Assembly (NCBI GenBank): GCA_049647265.1
Contig: JBARXJ010000061.1
Coordinates: 1-64,000, forward strand
Length of the DNA: 64,000 nt
Direction: 5' to 3'
From: JAAURB01 sp049647265
GTDB lineage: Bacteria; Cyanobacteriota; Cyanobacteriia; Cyanobacteriales; Microcoleaceae
Below the pieces are notes generated by a model. It had not been told where the DNA came from, made no database searches, and worked only from the letters and a program-made list of their open reading frames with translations. Below, piece by piece: positions 45,839 to 54,135 of this stretch (position 1 is its first letter; every line of letters starts with the position of its first letter). A program made the position numbers and the translations under genes.

Positions 45839-47521
45839 CTAATGTCCCAGCGCCTGAACTAATCGGTTACGGTGAGCGATCGCATCAGAATGATTCGGTT
45901 GCAATTCTAAGGCAACACCATAAGAACGAAAGGCTTCTTCATACTGATAGATTTGTTCAAACGTCAAACCTCGACGCACCCAGGCTTCACTAAAATCGGG
46001 TTTACGGTGAATCAGACGATCATAGACTTTCAAAGCATCCTGATACCAGCGAGCAGCTTCTAAGGCTTGGCCGTATTTTAAACTGACAGCTTCGTTATCT
46101 GGCCAAATTCCTAAAGCCTGTTCATAGGCTTCGACTGCTTTAGTGGGTTGTTGAGTTTTCTCAAATACTGCTGCCAGTTGTAGCCAGGCTTCAAAGTGAT
46201 TGGGTTGGGATTGAACCACTGTTTCATAAGCCGCGATCGCTTCTTCGTATCGTTGTAAGCGTTCCAGGGCCTCTCCCCGTTGTAATCCGGCTTGAGTGGC
46301 GAGGGCATGATCTCCAGACGTGTACAGCAGCACTTTATCATAAGCCACTAACGCTTCTTCATAGCGGCCTAATTGGTCTAAAGTTCGTCCTCGATAGTTC
46401 CAGGCTTCTAAAAAGTCGGGCTGAATTTGCAAAGCATTATCAAAGGCAATAATCGCTTCTGGATAATGTTCAATTCCAGATAAGGCAATCCCTCGCCCCA
46501 GCCATGCTTCCGGGTAGTTGGGATTAACTTGAGTAGCCCTGTCAAAAGCTGCGATCGCCGATTCATGCTGTTTCAAATCCAGTAAAATTTGACCCCGACT
46601 GATCCAAATGGCTGCCGAGTCTGATTTAATTTGTAGGGCAGAATCAACCGCAGCCAACGCCGCTTCTGGCCATTTAGGTTTCAGGGCCATTGCTTTGTAC
46701 AGCCACGCTTCATGATCTTCGGGTTGCAGTTGAATCACTCGATCGTAAGAAGCCACTGCTTCGGGGTAACGGTGTAATTTTTGTAGGGCAATTCCCCGGT
46801 TAAACCAAGCTGCATAGCTTTCCGGTTGGAGGCGAATGGCTTGATCGTAAGAATTGATCGCATCTCCATAGCGATATTGATTCATCAACATCTCTGCCCG
46901 GTTAAACCAAGCTTCGTAGTTACCCGGTTGCAGTTGTAAAGAGCGATCGTAGGCTTCCACTGCATCAGCATACCGTTCTTCGTTCATCAAGGCATTACCC
47001 TGGTGATACCAAACCGCTGAGAGATCGGGTTGAATTTCAATCGCCCGTTTATAGGAAGCCGCAGCCGCTTTGAACTGAAACGTTCCTTCAAAGGCTAAAC
47101 CCCGTTCGTACCAGGCTTCAAAGTTCTCTGGATCGATTTTTATTGCTTTGTCAAAGGAGGCGATCGCTTCTTCGTATCGTTCTAATTGAGACAGGGCAAT
47201 GCCTCGAAATGTCCAACCCCAGTAATCATTCGGCTTAATTTTAATCGCATGATTATAGGAAGTCAGGGCATCTTTATACCGTTGAAGCTGTTTGAGGCTA
47301 TTTCCCCGCCGCAGCCATGCATTGTACCAGTCTGGTTTTTTTTGAGTGGCGATATCGTAGTAACTGTATGCGCCTTCGTAGCGTTCTACTTGATAAAGTC
47401 GATTGCCTTTCTGATAGGCTGGATATGCCCACAAAATACCAAGTAACCTAAACGGGGCGAATGAAATTGTATTTTGTGCATTCGGGGGAGCAAAGGTCAT
47501 AGAGGTTACTTCTTCAGCCAT
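45839..47521 (-). CDS. TPR-repeat protein
   Basis: A 560-residue protein made almost wholly of about 14 canonical 34-residue tetratricopeptide repeats (AWYNRGIALQKLHRYPEAVASYDRVIQLQPE style, read in part), preceded by ~35 residues with a short hydrophobic stretch (FRLLGILWAYPAY). No kinase or enzyme domain is attached. It is a scaffold for protein interactions, like many cyanobacterial TPR proteins. HIP1 sites occur in the repeat DNA but without a regular period. It is monocistronic, with a 530-bp upstream gap. Confidence 0.88.
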   Translation of the reverse strand: MAEEVTSMTFAPPNAQNTISFAPFRLLGILWAYPAYQKGNRLYQVERYEGAYSYYDIATQKKPDWYNAWLRRGNSLKQLQRYKDALTSYNHAIKIKPNDYWGWTFRGIALSQLERYEEAIASFDKAIKIDPENFEAWYERGLAFEGTFQFKAAAASYKRAIEIQPDLSAVWYHQGNALMNEERYADAVEAYDRSLQLQPGNYEAWFNRAEMLMNQYRYGDAINSYDQAIRLQPESYAAWFNRGIALQKLHRYPEAVASYDRVIQLQPEDHEAWLYKAMALKPKWPEAALAAVDSALQIKSDSAAIWISRGQILLDLKQHESAIAAFDRATQVNPNYPEAWLGRGIALSGIEHYPEAIIAFDNALQIQPDFLEAWNYRGRTLDQLGRYEEALVAYDKVLLYTSGDHALATQAGLQRGEALERLQRYEEAIAAYETVVQSQPNHFEAWLQLAAVFEKTQQPTKAVEAYEQALGIWPDNEAVSLKYGQALEAARWYQDALKVYDRLIHRKPDFSEAWVRRGLTFEQIYQYEEAFRSYGVALELQPNHSDAIAHRNRLVQALGH

Positions 47522-48051
47522 AATTAGATCTGACTCCTGAGAATTAAATTTAAGTCGTTTCCTATAATTTTTTTATTTTAATCGGATTGAGTCTGATTTT
47601 AAACTCATTTCTGTTTTAGAGCTGTTCTTCTACATTTTGTCAATCCCTTAAATATAATTTTTTCTTATGTAATACATAGGTTTCATTTATAGTTTCGATT
47701 AAGATTTTGTTACAATCTATCTTTGTTTGAGGCACAATCATTGATGGCGGGATAAAACAGTCCGATCATTCTTGAGGAATTTAAGCTCACGATTTATCTG
47801 CGCTGTTGTGTCTCTACTGAACTGAAATTGAGAAGTTATTCTGATCGCCCTTAGGAGAGACTGTACACCAATCATAAGAGTTTCCATTAGCTGAGTATCC
47901 ATCCATCATGTGTAGGCTATAGATTTATCAAGCTAATCGCCCGACTGCATCAGTTATGAATGACCTACTTTAGCGAATGGTGTTACTGCAATGCATAACC
48001 ACTATTGTCAAGAGTTTCAACACCTGAGCGCCTGATCTGAGGAATTAGATA
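47522..48051. other. 530-bp divergent intergenic region
   Basis: AT-rich leader DNA between the TPR gene (minus) and the Mo-nitrogenase-like gene (plus). A TACAAT at about 47711 could be a -10 element. GAGG at 48040 serves as ribosome-binding site of the plus gene. No ORF, RNA gene or strong hairpin was found. Confidence 0.35.
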
Positions 48052-48426
48052 ATGAATATCGCACACCATACCATATCTCGTTTAACTATCGCGAATTGGG
48101 TTCGGTCTCATACGCCAATTCGTTCCATTCGCACTCGTCTTACTCGTCTTTCTCACAGATTACAAGGCTTGCACTTCAAGTCTCAGCTTACCCCCTTCAA
48201 ACCCCTACGACAGTGGCTGAATCAGATAGAAGTGAAAAATCCTCAACTCGCTGAGTTATTTTGTCACCTGATTCCTGCTCAATGTCCATTCGCACGCGAA
48301 ATTCGCTTTCATGGCAAGCTCTTATTTGAGATTCCGCCGATGTGTAAAATCAATCCTTTGTATGAAGAACTGATGTATCTGCGGTTCCGAGCGATGTGTT
48401 ATCTCGCGGATGAATGCGGTGGTTAA
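48052..48426 (+). CDS. Mo-dependent nitrogenase C-terminal domain protein (orphan)
   Basis: A 124-residue protein matching the cyanobacterial Mo-nitro_C family: LCHLIPAQCPF-like FCHLIPAQCPFAREI, FEIPPMCKINPLYEELMYLRFRAMCYLADECG (read in part), with four cysteines. The family is named for a region seen at the end of some nitrogenase proteins, but it is mostly a stand-alone protein of unknown function also in non-fixing cyanobacteria. No nif genes are in the window, so nitrogen fixation should not be inferred. The N-terminal 40 residues are Arg-rich. GAGG lies 10 bp before the ATG. Confidence 0.8.
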   Translation: MNIAHHTISRLTIANWVRSHTPIRSIRTRLTRLSHRLQGLHFKSQLTPFKPLRQWLNQIEVKNPQLAELFCHLIPAQCPFAREIRFHGKLLFEIPPMCKINPLYEELMYLRFRAMCYLADECGG

Positions 48427-48681
48427 AGCAATCTAAGATTTTATCACTGATTGTTATAGCGCGATCGCGCCTGGGAACAATGCAAGCTGTCTTGTGCTGC
48501 GAAGACAACGTTGCTAGGGGAGACTGAGTAAGAGAGGGGTTCGCCTGCGCCCTCGCAACTGCCGTGGTTCCCACGGGGTATATAAAGGTCGCGGGTTCAA
48601 GAGCGCTCCCCAGCCCCTCCCCATTCCCTGTTGCCTGAAAGCCCCATATCATCGTTTGGGGGCATTCAAGACAATACACAT
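48427..48681. repeat. repeat-rich intergenic stretch
   Basis: GC-richer than its surroundings. It has a HIP1-like GCGATCGCG at about 48461, GAGAGGGGTTCGCCTGCG (the reverse complement of part of the repeat at 36601) and CTCCCCAGCCCCTCCCC, related to the palindromes at 7.9 kb and 57 kb. Non-coding. Confidence 0.5.
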
Positions 48682-49974
48682 TCAAGCGGACATCATTGAC
48701 GGTTTGGGATTAGGCGTTATCGTTTCCGTCTGAATGATATCCTGATGTTGCTTTCCCTGCAAACACCCCCTCGCTTCAGCCATATCTCTTTTTGTGGCTT
48801 CCCTAAGCTGTTCTCGCAGTGCAGGCATTGCGGCTAATGCTCTGGTCCAATCCGGAATTTGAGCACCCGCAGGATTTTCAAAAAACAGTTGTCCCGCTTC
48901 TGCAATCACTTGTTCAAATACTTCCACAATCACTTCTTCCTGATGACGGTCATAGCTTAAATTATTAAAACGAGCATCAACAAAATATTGTCGGCTAAAA
49001 TCTTGAGCTTCTCGACGAAATTTAATTCGTAGTGCATGAATATGTTCTATGCCAATGACGACTCTTTCCGTCTCAGTCAGGGTGCGTAGAATTGAGCGAA
49101 AAATATCTCGGCACATTTTTCGTAACCCTTCGTTACTCGATTCACCAATGGGTTGATGTTTGTGATCAAATATTCCTAAATCAATTTGAGCAATTCGTTT
49201 TTCAGCCACGTTACGATAGACTTCACCCAGTAGACCTATTTCTAGACCCCAGTTTCCTGGAATGCGAGTATTCAATGCGAGATCATTGGTTAAAGCAAAC
49301 TCTCCAGAAAGGGGATAACGGTAAGCACTGAGATAACGTAGATAATTTTGGTATCCGAATAAATCCGTCAAAGCACAGAGTAAAGGAATAACAAATAAAC
49401 GCATCACTCGCCCATGGAAACATAACGGTTCACCGCCAATACGAGCGTAATAGGCTTTATTAAATGCAATGCCTAAATCTTTTTCGATTAATGGAAACAG
49501 TAGCTTCAGTGGGTAAGATTTATCGTATGTGATGATATCGGCATCATGCAATGCAATTGCCTCAGCTTGTAAAGAAGCAATACCGAGGCCAATCCAAACA
49601 GCTTGACCTTTCCCTTTAAACCGCAGTAAATCTAAACCTTTGGTTCTGAGTTTTTCTAAAAGCTGAGTCACTCGAGAACCATTTTCCCAAATTACAAAAG
49701 TAGTTTGAGGCAAAGCACTGAAAAATTCTACCGCGTGAGCATATTGTTCTTGAGTTTGAGCATTCACTGCCACCACAACCGTATTGACAAACTGACATAA
49801 AGCCAGTTCATTCCGAATTTTAGTTAAGGCAGGACGTTCTAATTCTTCGTATAAAGCGGGAATCAGAACTGCGGTTGGGGCTGTTTCAGTCAGTTGGGTG
49901 AGTCGAGCTTCCAATAGCTCTAAATCACAGCCAAAATCGTGAATTGTTGTAATTAATTCTTGTTTGTAGTCCAT
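48682..49974 (-). CDS. glucosyl-3-phosphoglycerate synthase-like glycosyltransferase (GT81)
   Basis: A 430-residue GT-A glycosyltransferase. It has AVLIPALYEELERPAL at the nucleotide-binding start, the metal-binding LHDADIITY (about 143-151), YPLSGEFALTNDLAL and GNWGLEIGLLGEVYR. These match GpgS/mannosylglycerate-type synthases that join a sugar nucleotide to 3-phosphoglycerate for the compatible solute glucosylglycerate, made by some cyanobacteria under salt or nitrogen stress. No phosphatase (GpgP) gene is adjacent, so the pathway partner must be elsewhere. The exact sugar and acceptor are inferred. Confidence 0.7.
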   Translation of the reverse strand: MDYKQELITTIHDFGCDLELLEARLTQLTETAPTAVLIPALYEELERPALTKIRNELALCQFVNTVVVAVNAQTQEQYAHAVEFFSALPQTTFVIWENGSRVTQLLEKLRTKGLDLLRFKGKGQAVWIGLGIASLQAEAIALHDADIITYDKSYPLKLLFPLIEKDLGIAFNKAYYARIGGEPLCFHGRVMRLFVIPLLCALTDLFGYQNYLRYLSAYRYPLSGEFALTNDLALNTRIPGNWGLEIGLLGEVYRNVAEKRIAQIDLGIFDHKHQPIGESSNEGLRKMCRDIFRSILRTLTETERVVIGIEHIHALRIKFRREAQDFSRQYFVDARFNNLSYDRHQEEVIVEVFEQVIAEAGQLFFENPAGAQIPDWTRALAAMPALREQLREATKRDMAEARGCLQGKQHQDIIQTETITPNPKPSMMSA

Positions 49975-50452
49975 AAAAAAACACCCAACTTCCTTAATTT
50001 CAACGATATAGTATTGATTATAAAGGGTTTGGAGTAATAGAAATGCATAAAGTTATACCACTGTTGTTGTAATGCATTCTCAATTCTCCTGCTTCAATCT
50101 GATAAGCTATAACCAGAGGCTTATTACAAATCGATTGATCGCGGAACTCAAATGATGATCTGTATGTTTTTATTATAAAAGATAAAAAATTACTCCTATC
50201 TTCTCAATAAAATAGAACATTTATACTCAAAAGTTTTTAATTGATATAAAAGTGTCTATTATACTCCCTCACTTCAGCTCAAATGTGCTATTCTCTCAAA
50301 GGCGATGATGCTATTAAACCGATTCAGAATTTAACTGAAAATCCGGTCATTGATAATCGCTATATTGATGAGTGCTTAGAATTTTGCAGTTAGACTATTG
50401 GTATTTTACTTAATCAATTCAAACAAAATTTATCCTCAATAAACCACCGATC
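49975..50452. other. 478-bp intergenic region
   Basis: Mostly AT-rich non-coding DNA between divergent genes. It contains a 36-codon ORF (50283-50393, listed separately) and no strong repeat, terminator or RNA signature. Confidence 0.35.
50283..50393 (+). pseudogene. possible small ORF or gene fragment
   Basis: An ATG-to-TAG frame of 36 codons whose product (LKGDDAIKPIQNLTENPVID in its middle) looks protein-like but matches nothing that I know. It may be the 3' remnant of a lost gene. There is no Shine-Dalgarno. Confidence 0.2.
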
Positions 50453-51403
50453 ATGAAAGCAGTCATTTTTAATCAGTATGGTGAAGCTGATGTCCTCCAA
50501 TATCAAGATGTAGCCGAGCCTCAAATTCAACCCGATCAATTATTATTAAAAGCTTACGGCACAAGCGTCAACCCAGTAGACTGGAAAATTCGCTCCAGAC
50601 AGCTTCAACTCTTATCCGGGTTTAACTTTCCAAAATCCATAGGATCTGATGTTTCCGGCGTTGTTGTTGCAATTGGGGAAAAAGTCACGGAATTTAAAGT
50701 AGGTGATTTAGTGTATACCTTTCTAAATCCTTTAGTTGGGGGAGCTTGCGCCGAATATGTTGCTGTCCCTGCCGCCACCACCGCCTTAAAACCTGATAAT
50801 CTTTCTCACACCCAAGCTGCCGCCGTCCCTTTAGCCGGACTCACCGCATTACAAGCATTACTCGATATTGGTAAAATTCGAGCAGGACAAACCGTCTTGA
50901 TTAACGGCGCGTCTGGGGGTGTGGGGAGTTTTGCGGTACAAATTGCCAAAGTGTTGCAAACCACTGTAACAGGAGTTTGTAGCAGGGCGAATTTAGAGCT
51001 TGTCAAACAACTCGGGGCTGATGTGGCAATTGATTATACCCAAACCGATTTTACCCAGCAGCCAATCCAATATGATGTGATTTTTGATGCAGTCGGCAAA
51101 CAATCTTTTTATCGCTGTCAAAATATCCTCAAACCAGACGGGATTTATATCTCAACCCTGCCTACCCCGGAAAATTTAGCCGCAGTCGCTCAAACAGCAC
51201 TATTTCCGGGTCAAAAAGCCAAATTGATTCTAGTACAGCCCAATCGTCGAGATTTAGAGGCGCTACGAGCATGGATTGAAGCCGATCAAATCCAAGTTAT
51301 TATTGACAAAACTTATCCCTTATCTGAAATGATTCAAGCCCACCGTCAAAGTCAAACCGGACGAACGGTTGGTAAAATTGCGATCGCTATAGCGCCAGAG
51401 TAA
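50453..51403 (+). CDS. zinc-independent MDR-type NADP(H) oxidoreductase
   Basis: A 316-residue medium-chain dehydrogenase/reductase. N-terminal GroES-like part (VNPVDWKIRSR, GSDVSGVV) and a Rossmann NADP site INGASGGVGSFAVQIAK (about 147-163). The catalytic zinc cysteines of alcohol dehydrogenases are absent, placing it with quinone reductase-like enzymes that act on enones or quinones. Substrate unknown. Full length, ATG start, single gene. Confidence 0.85.
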   Translation: MKAVIFNQYGEADVLQYQDVAEPQIQPDQLLLKAYGTSVNPVDWKIRSRQLQLLSGFNFPKSIGSDVSGVVVAIGEKVTEFKVGDLVYTFLNPLVGGACAEYVAVPAATTALKPDNLSHTQAAAVPLAGLTALQALLDIGKIRAGQTVLINGASGGVGSFAVQIAKVLQTTVTGVCSRANLELVKQLGADVAIDYTQTDFTQQPIQYDVIFDAVGKQSFYRCQNILKPDGIYISTLPTPENLAAVAQTALFPGQKAKLILVQPNRRDLEALRAWIEADQIQVIIDKTYPLSEMIQAHRQSQTGRTVGKIAIAIAPE

Positions 51404-51562
51404 ACAGTTCACTTAACCACCCAGAAAATTAAAGTCCGTCTCAATTTCCTATTTGCCTTTTGCCCTCTGCCTTCAAAGGCTATAGCTAAATTGATCGAGT
51501 TTCAACAATTGCAGAATCAGGGAACTCTACGGGAGTTAATCTCGTCTACAACAGTATTAGAT

Positions 51563-52240
51563 ATGGCCCGCCCGATTCTATCCATGAGTCAATCTGCATT
51601 TCTGTCTTGGTCTACAGTAAAAACCGTTAACCCACCGTCTCAGCTCCCACCCGAGAAGTTATCCAATGATGAACTGATCTTGCGATGTCAAGCTGGACTC
51701 CATCCTGACAAAGCCGCCTTTAGTGAGTTGTTACGCCGATATCAGTCTCACGTTGAGAAGGTTTTATATCACCTTGCCCCAGATTGGCAAGATCGAGCTG
51801 ATTTAGCTCAAGAGATTTGGATTCGAGTCTATCGCAATATCAAGCGATTACAAGAACCGAAGAAATTTCGGGGATGGCTGAGCCGAATTGCCACCAATTT
51901 ATTTTATGACGAATTACGCAAGCGCAAGCGGGTACGACCCCCGTTGTCTCTAGATGCTCCTCGCAGCTACGATGATAGCGACATGGATTGGGAAATTCCG
52001 GCCGATGTTCCAGGGCCAGATGAGAATCTGAGTACTCGGGAATTTTACGATCAACTCCAAGATGCGATCGCGGATTTACCCGAAGCATTTCGCGTTACCA
52101 TTGTATTGCGAGAAATTGAAGGTTTAGCCTATGAAGAAATAGCAGAAATTACTGGAGTTTCTCTAGGAACCGTTAAATCAAGAATTGCCAGAGCCCGTCA
52201 AAGATTGCAATCTCAGCTCAAAAATTATATCCGTGACTGA
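51563..52240 (+). CDS. sigG: group 4 (ECF) RNA polymerase sigma factor, SigG-like
   Basis: About 225 residues from the ATG at 51563; ATG 51584 is also possible, while the frame extends to a TTG at 51491. Sigma region 2 is AFSELLRRYQSHVEK to DLAQEIWIRVYRNI with FRGWLSRIATN; region 4 is LPEAFRVTIVLREIEGLAYEEIAE with SLGTVKSRIARAR (all read in part). It is followed 76 bp later by an anti-sigma gene, the arrangement of cyanobacterial SigG, which responds to envelope or oxidative stress and is essential in some species. HIP1 occurs in the region-4 DNA. Confidence 0.85.
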   Translation: MARPILSMSQSAFLSWSTVKTVNPPSQLPPEKLSNDELILRCQAGLHPDKAAFSELLRRYQSHVEKVLYHLAPDWQDRADLAQEIWIRVYRNIKRLQEPKKFRGWLSRIATNLFYDELRKRKRVRPPLSLDAPRSYDDSDMDWEIPADVPGPDENLSTREFYDQLQDAIADLPEAFRVTIVLREIEGLAYEEIAEITGVSLGTVKSRIARARQRLQSQLKNYIRD

Positions 52241-52316
52241 GAAAGCCGTCACTTTTTAATTTTAATCAAAAACAGTTAAGCATCCCTCAGATTTGAAGTA
52301 ATTAGGGGGTAAGACT

Positions 52317-52871
52317 ATGAGCAACTCAGATCAATTTCCAGATAATATAGCAGCCGATAGTAACAGAGAAGCATCCGTGGATCGCGATCAGTCCGAGAAG
52401 TACGAATTATTAAGCGCTTATTTAGATGGGGAAGTCACCCCAGAAGAACGCCATCAAGTCGAACAATGGATGGCAAACGATCCACAGTTTAAAGCAATGT
52501 ACTTTGAGTGGTTACAGGTACGCTCTCAGTGGCGTTCTATGCCGATTCCACAGTCTACCATTGCCCCTGACGAACTGGCTGAACAGGTGGTAAAACAATT
52601 CCACCGCAGAACCCGTAAAACCTTAGTTTGGAAAGGGGCGGCGGTTGCGTCGGTGTTGATGGCAGCGATCTCAGGGTGGATGTATGGAGGATTGCCTTGG
52701 GGTTTAAGGCAACAACTCAGTCAGTCTTCTGAAATAGAACCCCTCAGAATTGCGCTTCATGAACCCGTTGTTCCGATTGTCGATCCAGAAGCAGTCAGTA
52801 TTAGCGTAGATCAACCGTTAATTCAAATTCCTAAAGCCACCCATTCTCGAAACTTACCACAACAGCCTTAA
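52317..52871 (+). CDS. anti-sigma factor (transmembrane)
   Basis: A 184-residue protein. An N-terminal anti-sigma domain (YELLSAYLDGEVTPEERHQVEQWM, read in part, about 28-60) of the ZAS/RseA type lacks the zinc motif HxxxCxxC: His is present but no cysteines follow. One membrane helix (about 101-123, VWKGAAVASVLMAAISGWMYGG, read in part) and a ~60-residue periplasmic tail follow. AGGGGG precedes the ATG. It should hold the SigG-like factor at the membrane until a signal releases it. SapG of Anabaena is the likely counterpart (inference). Confidence 0.8.
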   Translation: MSNSDQFPDNIAADSNREASVDRDQSEKYELLSAYLDGEVTPEERHQVEQWMANDPQFKAMYFEWLQVRSQWRSMPIPQSTIAPDELAEQVVKQFHRRTRKTLVWKGAAVASVLMAAISGWMYGGLPWGLRQQLSQSSEIEPLRIALHEPVVPIVDPEAVSISVDQPLIQIPKATHSRNLPQQP

Positions 52872-53272
52872 GCTGAACTCCAACAGCCTGTTGGAATTAA
52901 AACAACTCCCTTGAACCGTTGAAGTGACTTAAGTGTCATGGTATAAGCCCAAACTCGGCTGAGGGGTTGACGCTCGACGTTGTAAGTTTGAATCTGTTGT
53001 CGTTGGTATTCGTTCTGTTCGGGAGGGCGTTGGGGATCGTAATCTTCCAATCGATCTAAAGCTTGTAAAATGGAAGCATCAGCAAAAGATAAAATCACTC
53101 CTTGAACGACTCCCTCTCCCGGAACCATTGCTGGATAACCCATGGGTAACTGGAATAATTGACCCGAAGCGATCGCGGCTTGAGTGTGAACAACGTACGG
53201 TTGACAATAGTGTTGGTAGTTGCGTTCTCCAGGTTTGAGGGTTCCGTAAACAAATACTCTTGTCCAATTCAT
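52868..53272 (-). CDS. gamma-glutamylcyclotransferase-family protein
   Basis: A 134-residue AIG2/GGCT-fold protein: VFVYGTLKPGERNYQ at the start (substrate loop), the catalytic Glu in LDRLEDYD (about 93-100), and YQRQQIQTYN and VWAYTM strands. Enzymes of this fold release 5-oxoproline from gamma-glutamyl compounds, but many bacterial members are uncharacterised. Its stop overlaps the anti-sigma stop by 4 bp in convergent orientation. Confidence 0.85.
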   Translation of the reverse strand: MNWTRVFVYGTLKPGERNYQHYCQPYVVHTQAAIASGQLFQLPMGYPAMVPGEGVVQGVILSFADASILQALDRLEDYDPQRPPEQNEYQRQQIQTYNVERQPLSRVWAYTMTLKSLQRFKGVVLIPTGCWSSA

Positions 53273-53367
53273 CTTGAATGCCAGCGGTTGAAAGCCTATA
53301 TTTTTGTTAACATTAAAGTATTAAGATAGAATCTATTCATTTCAGTTGTTCACCTTCAAATGAGTTC

Positions 53368-53958
53368 ATGGTTGTCATCAGCAGTTTAGATTTATCGCTG
53401 TATTTTCTGCCTTTGAGTGCGTTGATACCTGCCCTGGATAGTTTATTTTCCACTCAAGGGGTCATGGTGATGTTATTGGCTGCCTACGCCGTCGCCATGT
53501 GGATGTTCCTCACCAGCGCCCCGAAAGTATACACGGTTATGGTTAGCGATATGGGTCAAGCCAGACAATTCTATGAAGGAATCTTGGATTTACCTGTCGC
53601 CGATGTTCCGCTTCACTATTATTACAACTATGAACAAACCTTAGGGGCGACAGGGATCGATCCGTTATATATGTCTACAACCACTGTACCTGCCTCTGCT
53701 GGACAAGATCCGAGTGGTGCAGATGGGTTATGGTATCAACTGATGAAAAATACTCAGTTGCATATTATTAGTGGTGCCAGCTACGGTTCAAAAAATCGAC
53801 AGCGCCATGTTTGTTTTGATCATGACTGCCTCGAACAAATTTTAATGCGGGTTCAACTTCGAGGGATTAAATTTAAAATTCGCAGTGAAAAACCTTTAAA
53901 CTTTTTAGTAAAAGATTTTGACGGTAAAGTAATTGAAATGGTAGAAGTTAAAAATTAA
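53368..53958 (+). CDS. membrane-anchored VOC (glyoxalase-fold) protein
   Basis: A 196-residue protein. One or two hydrophobic N-terminal segments (about 8-25 and 30-50) precede a glyoxalase/VOC domain: VMVSDMGQARQFYEGIL, then RHVCFDHDCLEQILMRVQLRG (read in part), and DFDGKVIEMVEV. The Glu at the last metal position and one His are present; the first metal His is replaced, so the metal site is incomplete. Such anchored VOC proteins are typical of cyanobacteria. Function unknown. Confidence 0.75.
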   Translation: MVVISSLDLSLYFLPLSALIPALDSLFSTQGVMVMLLAAYAVAMWMFLTSAPKVYTVMVSDMGQARQFYEGILDLPVADVPLHYYYNYEQTLGATGIDPLYMSTTTVPASAGQDPSGADGLWYQLMKNTQLHIISGASYGSKNRQRHVCFDHDCLEQILMRVQLRGIKFKIRSEKPLNFLVKDFDGKVIEMVEVKN

Positions 53959-54135
53959 ATCAATTGTTAGAGCGTTATTTGTTCTTTGTTTTTGTTGCTA
54001 GAACAATATAATAACTATTGAATAATGATGAAACACTGTATCATTGACCGACTACGTCGTACGGAAGAGGGTGATAGGGAAGAGGGAGGAAGTGTAGTGA
54101 ATATAACCATTCATGGATACAAGCCCCAAAATTAA

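Noticed and set aside
48052..48426. Evidence for nitrogen fixation
   Set aside because: The Mo-nitrogenase C-terminal-domain family is widespread in non-fixing cyanobacteria and no nif gene is in the window.
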